Made by a program: the position numbers and the translations under genes. Below are positions 32,436 through 43,384 of a DNA stretch of 64,000 bases, in pieces. Numbering within the stretch: position 1 is the stretch's first letter; each line of letters starts with the position of its first letter. A model generated the notes under the pieces. It had not been told where the DNA came from. It was given only the letters and a program-made list of their open reading frames with translations, and did no database searches. The stretch is from contig CM060915.1 in assembly GCA_030737875.1 (NCBI GenBank), positions 355,691,863 through 355,755,862 on the forward strand, in the 5' to 3' direction. The DNA comes from Allium sativum. Lineage: Eukaryota > Streptophyta > Magnoliopsida > Asparagales > Amaryllidaceae.

Positions 32436-35400
32436 TGTAACACCCCATATTTTTAATTCAGTAAAATAAAATAAAATTTGAAGATCTTTCAGAATTTGGT
32501 CACGGAAGTAGTGTCATTACGTCCATAGCGATTTTCTGGTCAATTAGACCAATGGATTGCAGAAAACTAATTTAAGATGAAAAAGATACCTTTAAATGAA
32601 ATATTGTAACAAATATGAAAAGATGGTAAATGAAAAAGAACAATGACCACCATTGTTTTAAACCTTGTTAACAAAAGCCTAAGTACTCCAGCTAGTTAGA
32701 GCATGTGACTTTCATGGGAGTGGCGCAGGTTCGATCCCCGCAGGCACCATATTTTTATTCTAAAGGAAAGACTAAAATAATGCATGTTCTAAAGAGAAAA
32801 TATGTATAAATGCACATATAAGGAAAATTATACATATAAGGAAGTACAAAAATATATGTATACATGTATATGAAAATATATGCATGTCTATGTGCAAAAA
32901 TATATATATATACAAAGGAGAGATTCAAAATAAGGCTGCAATCAAAGAAATAGTTGAGAATTAAATAACGGTATAACGTCGTTTGAATTTTGAAAATGAA
33001 ATAAAAGTTGCGTGTATATATATACACGTAAAATGGGCTTTTGAAGTTTGGTAAACATATAAGGAGATTATATGTAGATATAATATTTAAATAAATCAAA
33101 GAAAGTATAACGAGATAATAATCAAATGTTTAAATTAAAAACGTTAAAAAGGTAAACATCGTGCCTAAAATCGCTCGCGAGACCCATAAGGGTGTTGACA
33201 CACGCATGGGGGGGTCGACCCAGGGGTCGACACACCCCATATCGGGGTAGTTTCTTTAATTAATCTGGACTGTTTTTCTAACACATTCATTGTTGACTCA
33301 GCGTTGCATGTACGATAAGATCCTGAACACATATATATAGGCTAGCAAAGCCTAGCCTAAATCTCATATTCTCTAAGAGGCTGCCTAAGCTCTGCCATTC
33401 TTCTTCCTCCTCAAATCTCCTCAGAAAAATAGGATAATTAGTTTAAGGAAATTCTGATTCAAGATCTGGAGGAAAAGAATATATACCTGCAAATGGGTGT
33501 TCAGAATCCTAATCGAAGTAAGGTAAATTCTTAGATCTGGTCAATTTAAATTTCTCCTCTTTCTTCCCTTTTTCTTTTAGTCTGAGAATTGTGAATCCAT
33601 GGTTACTTAGATTCTAGATCCAGTTAGGAGAGCCATGGAATGCTAAGTCTGGAGTAGATTCAGAGTTGGAAAGCAATTAGGTGAGAGGATTTAAGTTATG
33701 CCTTTTTGATAATTGTATATTTATCGTTTGTCATTCCCCGTTAATATGTTAATATGTGGCATATTGCGTACTTGAACGCTTAACTGTAAGAATACGGATA
33801 ATTGCATGTTAATTTGTTAGATTGGAATAATTACATGATTGGATGATTACATGTTATTCCTATAAAATGGAGTTAATTGCATGTTAAGAAGAAAATGCAA
33901 CATGATAATCAGAAAATGAACTTAATATGATATTAAGTATGACATGTAAAATAGATTATAGTAAAATTTGGAAGAATGGATATGCCTAAATTTACAATAA
34001 ATAGAATATTGTAACCGCGCCTAAACACGAGGTTAAATTCAACTTATAGTAGAACTCTGCGTGGAACCGGCCGACAAATCCAGCATCCACAAGTTGTTAA
34101 TGTAATGTGAGGGGTCTAGCGTGTAAATATACATGTAATGGTGCTAAGACACGAGATTAAGTCCAACTTGTGGTAGAAGTCTGCCCGGAACCGCCCGACA
34201 AATCTAGCATCCACAAGTGGTCAGCTTAATGTGAGTGGTCTGGTGCATAAAATATATATATATATATATATATATGAATATATGTATATAAAAGGATAGA
34301 AATAAATGGCACTAATTATGATGAATGGAAATGAATGAAAGTTATAACCTATTATGAATAAACCTAAAGGGGAAAAGGAAAGATAATAGGTAGGCTTGTC
34401 CTAGGGACAAGTGGAAATTATAACTTAGGTTATAATAAACGATAGAGGTAATGTGATAACTTATGTAATGAAATCAGTTGTACTTAATTATAAATTAGGT
34501 AATCGGTAAATTTAGGAACCTGAAACTTGTTGTTTGTAATAAGTAGAGTAAAAGGGGGAAACTTATGAAATGAAATAAGTTGTAATTAATTATAAATTAA
34601 GTAATATGTAAACTTGAGAATATGAAATCTGTCGATAAGAGCAACATGTTAAAGACTTATTATTGAACTTAAATAGGTTAAGTTATATAACTGAAATTAA
34701 TAAGCAAGAAGAACTTGGTAACTTGAATAAGAAGTCAATATGACTTGGAATAACCAAGACAAATGGAAACTGAAACGGTAGAGCAAGAGTGTTATTAAAT
34801 GACTAGACATAGGGTCTAATAACACATTAACCGAGGCGCTTGGACCAGTCCGTACGTTTGAAGGTGAATAACCTAACGAGATAGATCATAGTGGTGTCGT
34901 GGGGGCACGAGGTGAGCGCACGTCCATCTGATTATTCTGCCTGTTATGCTGATATTCTGCTAGCTCCGAAGGACTGAAAGGGGAATCACGAGGCTTGCTG
35001 CGACGTGGAGGGTACTCCTGGTAGTCCTTTGTGCAATGACAACGTTCAGGTTGTGCTCGAAGAGTTTAGATCTGCGCATTACTACCGGGTGAGTATACCT
35101 TGACTGCCACAATTTGGAGCAATCAGAAGGCTGTAGGATGGCTTAGGTGATTCGACGATCTAGTTGCCTTGTGATAGGTAGGTTACGACCATTTTATCGG
35201 GTTTCCATTGGCGGGTCTAACCATCTATTGGAGAGCAATCGTCGGGTACCAACCATTAAAAGTCAGTGTGATGCGTGATGCGGAAAGGCAGATAGCTAAA
35301 CCTACAAATCATCGACCTTTCGCTATAAAGGCTTTGGTTGCGGGACAGGCCAATTAGGATGTTGTTTGTTGTTTTATGAGGCCACGTCACTAGCTCTCAA

Positions 35401-36318
35401 TTCTGTTTTTCTTTCACTAGTTGAGGGAGGGGTCGGGTGGGACCATAACCACTGAAAATGCAAACCTTAGCATCTGTGTATACTGATATTTGAAAAGCTT
35501 TCGACCGAGTTTCGTGTTTATTGTACAGCCCTGTTACGAAACTCGATGCACAATAGAGAATATGTGCGGTTAAGGCATCAAGTACGATTGACGATACGTA
35601 CGTGAGAAAGTCTATCTACATGCATGTCTACTCTGGTTGGGGTATCGTACTCTAGGGCATTACTCTATGATGGAATATGATTCGATTGAATGGTTCGAAG
35701 GTGGCAGTCCGTACGCTTACATAGCATGGAGATGGAGGTTCTATGCGGAACGTAGCATTGTTATATAGAGATCCGTATGTCTCTCCGGCGTAGGATGAGG
35801 GACTGTGTATATTTCTGGGGTATTACGGCGGAGACCGTGCGGGTGGGGTTCCAAGGGGTGTACCTTAATATTGGGGGTAGCTACATATATATTGTATTAG
35901 GTTTATCTACTAGAAAGTAGATGGGTACAACATGTGTATAAGCCTTGGGTGATGTTAACACGTGTAACCTAATGAATAAGAAAACATAACTGAACGTTAT
36001 ATGTAGGGTTATCCAAAATGTGTAGTTTAAATCCAATCACCAAAACTTGTGTTCTGACCCCCACCTCATAACATACTCGCAGGTTAGATTTGTGGCAGAG
36101 ATATGATAGCTTTGGATACTGGTTAGGCATTGTTATTATCTGGGTAAGGCTATATTTTGATTATATTATATTTTATCCATTCTGCTGTGAGATGTTTTCT
36201 GAGCTCTGATATATTTTACATCTCTGTCTTTTCTGTAGGATACCAGACAAACCAACACGAGTTCTAATGGATTAGAATTTTGAAAAAAAATCTGTATGTC
36301 GGAATTCGGGTTGTTACA
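32436..36318 (+). repeat. LARD 3' LTR (3.88 kb)
   Basis: Near-identical partner of 26192-30248, with the tRNA-like relic (32682-32751), GTCGAC cluster (33178-33240), TATA-like box (33331), structured element pair (34020-34118 and 34143-34242) and a (TA)n run (34252-34274). It ends TTGTTACA at 36318, followed by CCAGT. Confidence 0.92.
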
Positions 36319-36520
36319 CCAGTCCATACCCAAGATTATGTCTAATCCAAGAAAATGAATCACGAGTAGAGTCACATAGAAAGAAAAACTACATAGAAAT
36401 ATCTCGACATCCTCACATAATAAACTAAGGGTTGTTGATCTCCCGTAAGATCCGCAATACGCAAAGAAGTCATCAAGCATGTCACATCCAAAGATAAAGC
36501 ATCTACGAGATCTTTCGATA
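36319..36520 (-). pseudogene. G3 protease
   Basis: The minus-strand frame ends FLGLDIILGMDW, the signature before the end of gypsy RVP-type aspartic proteases, exactly at the LARD boundary. The codons after the LARD (26186 downward, LVRYKS) continue it. Confidence 0.82.
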
Positions 36521-36639
36521 AGAACGAATGCGACACACCTGTTTCATATAAAACTCGAATAGAATGATCATGAAATAATAGTGAACATCTAGAATAAATG
36601 GAGAGATACCTCGAGGCTTCGATGGGCCAATAAAAGCTT

Positions 36640-37280
36640 TTGTTAATTTTTTATACTAGACCCCTTGTTCCTCTTAGGACATGAAAATAGCATATAACCC
36701 TCTTTCTTGCAATAGCGACAAATGTGGGGTTTAGGACACTCATAGTCTTAGCCAAATGACCATGCGATCCACAATTGTAACATTCGTTCGCTAAGGCCCA
36801 AGATGATGATAAATGAGATTGAGAATTAGAACCATCTTGCTTCTTCTTTTTATTAGACTAAAAAGACTTAGATTTTTTAAAGGAAAGCCCTTATTTTTAT
36901 GATTTTTCAGCTCATCCCATTATCCCTCTCATTCTCGACTACTTCAAGGTGAAGCGCCACATTAACGAGCTCCTCGAATGATAATTTAAGTTGAATCATA
37001 AGAAACTTCTTCAAATAATTCCTTAGTCCCGATACAAATTTATGATTTTTTTTGAAAGAGGAGCTAATGTGCTCAAGAGCGTACTTAGACAAGGCCTTTA
37101 AAAACGCCACTCTGAAACTATCGACTTCCCTAATTTGAGATCAAGGAAATGTCGAGGAAGAACAACCTTTTCAAACTTGGTAACCAACTTAAGATCGAAT
37201 CTCTATTTGAATTGAGCCCATTCAAGAGTCGCTTCATCAATTTCTGCTACAAGTAACTCGTACCAATCCAACGCACGCTT
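36640..37280 (-). pseudogene. G3 gag, C-terminal part with two zinc knuckles
   Basis: Minus strand from the G2 boundary: RALDWYELLVAEIDEATLEW and AQFK..FDLKLVTKFEK (retrotransposon gag core), then FLKALSKYALEHISSSFKKN and FEELVNVALHLE, then CYNCGSHGHLAKT and CRYCKKEGYMLFSC. Each knuckle has lost one ligand. The N-terminal part is at 52055-52220 on the other side of G2. Confidence 0.85.
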
Positions 37281-38590
37281 TGTGATACCCCATGTTCGTT
37301 ATTGTCACTCATTAAGAGAATGCATTAAGTTTCGTGAAGCGTTATAGGTAAACAGAAACAGTGCAAGACAGATATAAAATAGCAGCGGAATTAAAAACTT
37401 TATTAATCATAAAGCATCGTGGTTCAAAACATCATATGTCTGAAAATACATAAAGCCAGTACATCATCAAAACTTCTATCTTGCACTTAAAACATCAGAG
37501 CGCAAAAATAAAAGAAGCATAATCCCCAAAAGAAACATAGCCATCGTAGAAAAGATAAGAACTTAAGCAACACATCTAAGCAGCTCCAGAAAAATGATAG
37601 CAGAGTCCTGATCAACCTTGAGTATTCCCACCCCGAGAACCTAAGGGAGGAAACGAAAGAAAGAAGAAGAAACAAAAAAGGTCAGACATAAAGCCTGGCG
37701 AGTCCAGTTACTTTTAGCAAATAAATAAGTAAAAGTATCATGACAGGCATATAAAGTGGATACGAAGGATAACATCATAAAGGGCACGTATGACAAGGTA
37801 AACATGATAAAGTGTATACGCCTCTCTAATGATTTCTCTACATCGATACTAGCATAACCAAAATGAGATGATCCTAACTACTATAAGATGGTAGACTTAT
37901 GCGTACTTTCTGGTGAGAGGTTTTAACCCCATACAATCAACAGGCAGCCCAATAACAGGCTCTTAAACTTACCAGAGTCTAGATGTACCCTACTTATTTC
38001 TTTAATTGATCGGCTCCTTACTCCGTAATACACTGTGCTGGCCCCACAGTAGAGTGAATAACTCCCTAAAGTGGCAAACCTTCATTTCTCGGATGTGCAC
38101 AACCATATCTACTGATGTCACAACATCTTATTTTCCCGAGCAGGCGGAGTCATGCACGCACATGACCCCGATAGAACGTGCCGTCAGACATCGTTCTCAC
38201 TTTTGGATCACTTATAATCAACCCAGTAAGTGTGCCCCGACTCCGACCTAGTTCGGAGTACTCGTTTGATACCTATATATGGGTTACTGACTGAAACGGG
38301 TCCCACACACAAGATGATGCAAGCTCTCCCCTTTGTCTTGCATCCCCACTACTAGGTTTTCCACAGATTATGCCCACCTGCTGGTGTCATAAAATTGCAT
38401 AATCCCAACAGGTTGAGTTTGTGGGCTTATATGTAAAAATATTACCTACCCACCCCAGATTTACTTAACCCACCCACTATTTCAAACAAGTTTACTTAAC
38501 CCCTAATCAGGTTCATGTCATACAATCCCTATGGATTCAACTAGGCTAAGTATTCAATTCATTACCATGTCCATTTATGGTTATAATATG

Positions 38591-38810
38591 CTAGTCCTCC
38601 CACATTAAGCCTACCACTTGTGGATGCTAGATATGCCGGTCGGTTCTGGGCAGACTTCTTCCACAAGTCGGGCTTGACCTCGTGTCTTAGCATGTCTCGT
38701 GTTTGTGCACCTAGACCCCTCACATTAGATTCACCACTTGTGGTCGCTGGATATGCCGGGAGGTTCCGGGTAGACTTCCACCATAAGTGTAATATAACCT
38801 CGAGCCTAGG
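38591..38810 (-). repeat. Two copies of the conserved foldable LTR element (G2 3' LTR)
   Basis: Plus coordinates 38591-38694 and 38711-38810. On the minus strand the first reads CAAGCCC..ACTTGTGG, then CTGCCCAGAACCGACCGG, then CCACAAGTGG..GGCTTAA. Outer and inner arms pair. Counterparts in the other G2 LTR are 50522-50623 and 50642-50743. Confidence 0.75.
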
Positions 38811-39747
38811 CATGGTTACAATTTCTAATTACTGTAATCCTAGGCATTCCAATTATTAATCAATTTTACCTATGTCGTTATAGGTTTTCATGCCCTTTTT
38901 ACCAAGTTATGTTCATAATAAACAATATGCCCCAATTTCATATTGTTACACTTTATTCAAGTTATGCCCAAATTCCCATTTACAAGTTATGCCCAATACA
39001 ACGTTTTCCCCTCGTTCTCAATCTAACGTATTCGCATATTTCAGCGGCATGCTTAGGCTCGAAGGTAGCTTGGCTATATAAAAATAAAAGGGAAAAGATA
39101 GAGGGAATAAAACAGAGATGATCATACTAACATGATGGACATATAATGGCATAAATAGGCATAAAACATATAGTGGCATAGTGAAAAGATAAGCATATAA
39201 GATGAACAGTGACAATAGCACTGATTCTAGCATAATAGGGACATGCATGATGTGATCTAAATAATGATTTAGATGTCCTACTTGTAATAGATCTGATTTG
39301 TCCATAAACATAATAGAACATGTATAGGGTGATCTAAACAGTGAATTAGATCTACAATCAAAGGCAGATCTGACATGATAAAGGTTAAGAACTAAGTCAT
39401 AGTCATGTTAGGATATCATAGATACACAAGTTATAACAGATCTGATATGATTCAAGCAGTCACATGAATAGATCCAAATTATAGTCATTTCAAGTTTTAC
39501 TTCTAATTATTTAGATCTAAAAGTAACTTAAACTCACAGTGTTTGGATCTAGAACAATAGAGAAGGGATTGCTAGCGTTGAATCACTGATCTAAGCTTGA
39601 ATAATTTGATTGCAGAAGAAAAAAAGGCTTGATTTGATCTGGGCAGTGGAAGCATCTAGTTCTGCATTATTTTTTGTGTGCAAAACATGAGAAATAAGGC
39701 CATATATGAAGCTGCCATCCCCAAACCCTAATCTTGCACGTTTACCC

Positions 39748-39800
39748 TAGAGGGGTCGACCCATGGGTCGACACCCCCTTGAGGGGTCGACACCCCTGGG
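39748..39800 (-). promoter_or_regulatory. GTCGAC palindrome cluster, G2 3' LTR
   Basis: Three GTCGAC hexamers, all within GGGGTCGAC or GGGTCGACCC contexts, about 40 bp upstream (on the minus strand) of a TATA-like box. The 5' LTR counterpart (51677-51765) has four plus a gatcgacc variant. Confidence 0.5.
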
Positions 39801-40084
39801 CAGGATATTTCCCGCTCACCTCATTTTTGCCCGATTTGAACGGTTTTGACTAAATTTTGAATTTCTGGACTACATATATGTATATACTCTTCTTTCATGT
39901 ATACAAACTTCAAACCTTCATAACTTCTTCATACGGTGTCCGTTTTACACAAACCAGGTGTCTATTTTGACCCGAATTCCGAGACGGACGCAATGGCACA
40001 GTCTGTTTCCCTTATTTCTGAATATTAAATTAATTATTACTTAATTTGCCCTCTTTAGTGTTGTTAAAATTACGAGGTGTTACA

Positions 40085-40580
40085 TTCTCCACTACTCAAA
40101 GGATTTCGACCCCGAAATCTCCAAGTTAAGAAGAATGCATATCCTATCATCCATCACACATCTACTCATCCACAAATCACAACATCCATTGTCCTTAAAG
40201 CCTTCTAATCCCTATATGAACATATGCAAAGGTGCGTGTATATGTCCTAATACTAATGCGAAGATCAGGCGGTCCACTGATTCATTCGACCTCCTTAATG
40301 CAATGTATGTTAGTGCCATGAATCCAACATGTATGCAACAATCCTATTATAACATGTAAGTTCTATATGGGCACAATCATCCATCCAAATGCAACATCAA
40401 TATGATGATACATCCATTAAAAGAAGAAAAAAACACACACATCCATATGCAGTATGAGAGTGATTGAGCCAATCTAGTGCCTAATGTGTGTGTATATGCA
40501 TTCACGAGCAACAACTATCAAACACTTGCATCTATCAAACATAACATGTCTCAAAACACATGTTTACATTCATGGGATTC
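40085..40580 (-). other. G2 3' untranslated region and purine tract
   Basis: On the minus strand the sequence next to the LTR is TTTGAGTAGTGGAGAA, a decayed polypurine tract. The rest is non-coding. Confidence 0.75.
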
Positions 40581-41210
40581 CTACCTAGAGGTTGAAGATT
40601 TCAATCGACAAGATATACTTAACTGATAGAAACGAGCATAAGAAAAAAACTTTGGAAAAGAAGTTAAGAACATACCCTTGAAAAGGAAAGGGTACGAAGC
40701 ACGAATCTTGTCTTCGGTCTCCCAAGTCGCATCCTCTGGGTTATCTCCCCACTGAACATTCATCAACTTGACTTCTCTATTGCGTAGCTTCTTAACTTCT
40801 GATCCAAGAATACGGGTAGGAACTCGTCTGACTATCGCCTCCCGTTCCATCTCTACTTCTTCCAATAAACTCGGCTCAACTACTTCCACGCTATCATGCA
40901 AGCACTTCTGCAAATGAGAAACGTGGAAAACATCATGAACGCCGGATAGTCTCTCTGGTAGCCTTACTCTATAGGTCATTTTGCCAATCCTTTCTGTTAT
41001 GGGAAATGGCCCTATGAATCTTGGTGCCAATTTCCCTATAGATCCAATGCGAACCACATTCCTCAAAGGTGATGCCTTAATGAAAACCATGTCTCCTACT
41101 TCAAATTCAATGTCAGTCCTTCTCTTGTCTACATAGGACTTCTGCCTATCTTGAGCGGCCTTCATTCGCTGTCTAATAAGATCAATCTTCTCGGACGTTT
41201 CTCTAACCAT
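40581..41210 (-). pseudogene. G2 integrase C-terminus and chromodomain
   Basis: One 209-residue frame: SEKIDLIRQRMKAAQDRQKS, then GDMVFIKASPLRN, then LAPRFIGPFPITERIGKMTY (the GPF/Y module), VHDVFHVSHLQKCL, and finally RRVPTRILGSEVKKLRNREV and VQWGDNPEDATWETEDKIRA (chromodomain). This is the best-preserved piece of G2; the frame runs past the usual end. Confidence 0.92.
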
Positions 41211-41953
41211 ATCTGGTCCAAGTAATAGACTTTTTGTAGATTCCCACCAACAAATTGGTATCTACAGGGTCGTCTGTATAATGCTTCAAAGGCTGCCATG
41301 CCAATGCTAGCTTGATAACTATTGTTGTAGGCGAAATCTACAAAAGGAAGATGCTCTTCCCAAGTCCCTCCGAAGTCTAGGATACACAGTCTTAAATGAT
41401 CCTCAAGAACTCTATTCACCTTTTCCGTATGTCCATCAGTCCGAGGATGATAAGCGGTGCTCAAACACAACTATGTACCTAATGCTTCTTGCAAGCTCCT
41501 CCAAAATTCACTGGTGAAAATGGGGTCACGATCAGTTATGATACTGGATGGTAATCCATGAAGATGGACTATCTCACGAACGTAAACCGCTGCCAACCAT
41601 TTTATCATCCTCTTGCTCTTAGCTGGAATGAAATGAGCGCTCTTAGTGAGTCTGTCTACTACAACCCAAATACTGGTGTTGTCCTTCCTCGATCTAGGAA
41701 AACCATCGATGAAATCCATAGAGACACTCTCCCACTTCCACTATGGTACCTCCAAAGGATGAAATAAACCACATGGCTTCTTTTGCTCAGCTTTGACTTG
41801 CTGACAAACCAAACATTGAAAAACAAACTCTGCCACTTCTTTCTTCATCCCAGTCCAAAAGAAAACCCTTTTCATATCCCTATGCATCTTATCTCCACTT
41901 GTATGAATAGTCATCTTAGAATTATGAGCTTCCTCTAGGACTGTCTTTAACAA
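41162..41953 (-). pseudogene. G2 integrase
   Basis: Three frames on the minus strand. 41953-41741: zinc finger with LEEAHNSKMTIHTSGDKMHR (the two H) and CLVC. 41719-41471: core with [20 protein letters not shown] and [13 protein letters not shown] (two catalytic D). 41470-41162: STAYHPRTDGHTEKVNRVLE with the catalytic E, then ALYRRPC. The frame changes between them are stop or frameshift damage. Confidence 0.92.
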
Positions 41954-42091
41954 ACTTCCAGTTTGGCAAACACAAAGCCTTCCATCTCGTCACAACCACC
42001 CTTTATCATCTATGGAATATCTATTGAGGTGAGTAGAAGTCTCCCTTTTACTGAGCCTATCCAAGATGTCTGAAATCTATGGATAATCTCA

Positions 42092-42769
42092 CTACGAAGC
42101 TCCTATCTGATCCACAAGAGCAGGTCGTATCTCTAGCGATTCAAACAAACCAGGCAAAAATTCGGTGGAGGGTCTAAAATCGAAAGTCGATATGAACTCC
42201 AAGCTTTTCCTCTCCACCAATAGAGGACTTAAGGCCATCCTTTGCCTACTCAGTGCATCTGCCACCACATTACCCTTTCCAGGGGGATAACCAATCTCGA
42301 AGTCATAAGATGCTAGGGACTCCATCCATGTTTTTTGCCTTAAATTAAGAACTTTATGTGAGAACAAGTACTTGAGAGATTTATGATCGGTGTACAACTC
42401 GAACTTCTCTCCAAGCAAATAATGGCGCCAAGTCTAAAGCGCAAATACTATGGCAGATAGCTCCAAATCATGGGTAGGGTAGTTCTTCTCATGAACTCTT
42501 AGCTGTCTACCCCCATAACATACTACCCTTCCCTCTTGCATCAGAACCGTACCAAGCCCTGTACCACATGCATCGGTGTATACTATAAACACTTTGTTCC
42601 CATCAGGCAAGGTCAAGACTGGGGTTGTTGTCAGACTCCTCTTCAATCGTTGGAAATCAACATCACAATCTGTATCCCATGAAAACGCCAAGTTCTTTTT
42701 CATCAGCCTGGTGAGTGGGGCTGATATCCTTGTGAAGTCCTTAATGAACTTCCTATAATAACTTGCCAA
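42092..42769 (-). pseudogene. G2 RT connection and RNase H
   Basis: Frames 42769-42434 ([40 protein letters not shown] with the first catalytic D, then [16 protein letters not shown]) and 42418-42092 ([20 protein letters not shown] with a further catalytic D, then [14 protein letters not shown]). RNase H removes the RNA strand during reverse transcription. A stop divides the domain. Confidence 0.92.
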
Positions 42770-42810
42770 TCCAAGAAACTTCTCAACTCCGTTGCATTCT
42801 TTGGAATTTT

Positions 42811-43384
42811 CTAATCTTGAACTACAACTACCTTTGTGGGATCCACTGCTATCCCATCTTTAGAGACCACATGCCCTAGAAGTCTCACCTCTTGTCTCCA
42901 AAAATGACATTTGGAGAACTTTGCCTTAAGATGATGCGCACATAGAGTTTTCAAAACCTCCCTTATATGTAAGGCATGCTCTTCCTCGCTCTTCGAGAAG
43001 ATTAAGATGTCATCAACAAAGACCACAACAAATTTATTTAGGAACCCTCGAAACACCCTACTCATCAGATCAATAAAATAGGCTGGTGCATTCGTCAACC
43101 CAAAAGGCATAACAAGCCATTCAAAGAAACCATCTGGAGTCCTACAATCAGTCTTGTCTATACTGCCCTCGGCCACCCTCAACTGATGAAACCCCGTGGC
43201 CAAGTCTAACTGAGAGAATACTGATGCACTAACAAGATGGTCAAACAGATCATCTATTCTTGGGAGTGGGTGTCTGTTCTTCTTTGTGAGTTTGTTCAAT
43301 TCCCTATAGTCCACATATAAGCAAGCGAACCATCCGCCTTAGTTGTGAATACCACCGGAGCACTCCATTCAGATATGCTTCGCC
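42811..43384 (-). pseudogene. G2 reverse transcriptase
   Basis: From the hAT boundary: [19 protein letters not shown], a 1-nt frameshift, then [55 protein letters not shown] and [18 protein letters not shown]. The catalytic box is FVDD. An early stop follows near VVVVQD. Confidence 0.93.

Larger units (their letters stand above)
26192..36318 (+). mobile_element. LARD-like non-autonomous LTR retrotransposon, complete
   Basis: Seen: LTRs at 26192-30248 and 32436-36318, both TGTAACACC to TGTTACA, bounded by the perfect duplication CCAGT (26187-26191 and 36319-36323). The internal 2.2 kb has a tRNA primer site right after LTR 1 and a purine tract right before LTR 2, but no gag or pol. Very long LTRs around a short non-coding interior define LARDs. 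Such elements depend on proteins from a partner; the shared LTR plan makes a G1/G2-type chromovirus the likely helper (inference). It splits G3 between protease and RT. Confidence 0.92.
37281..40084 (-). repeat. G2 3' LTR
   Basis: On the minus strand it begins TGTAACACCTCG and ends GGGGTATCACA, with decayed last bases. It contains the structured element pair (38591-38694, 38711-38810), a GTCGAC cluster (39748-39800) and a TATATGG box (about 39702-39711). Confidence 0.92.

Noticed and set aside
40581..41210. 209-residue frame as a possible host gene
   Set aside because: It is the integrase tail and chromodomain of G2, collinear with the rest of pol.
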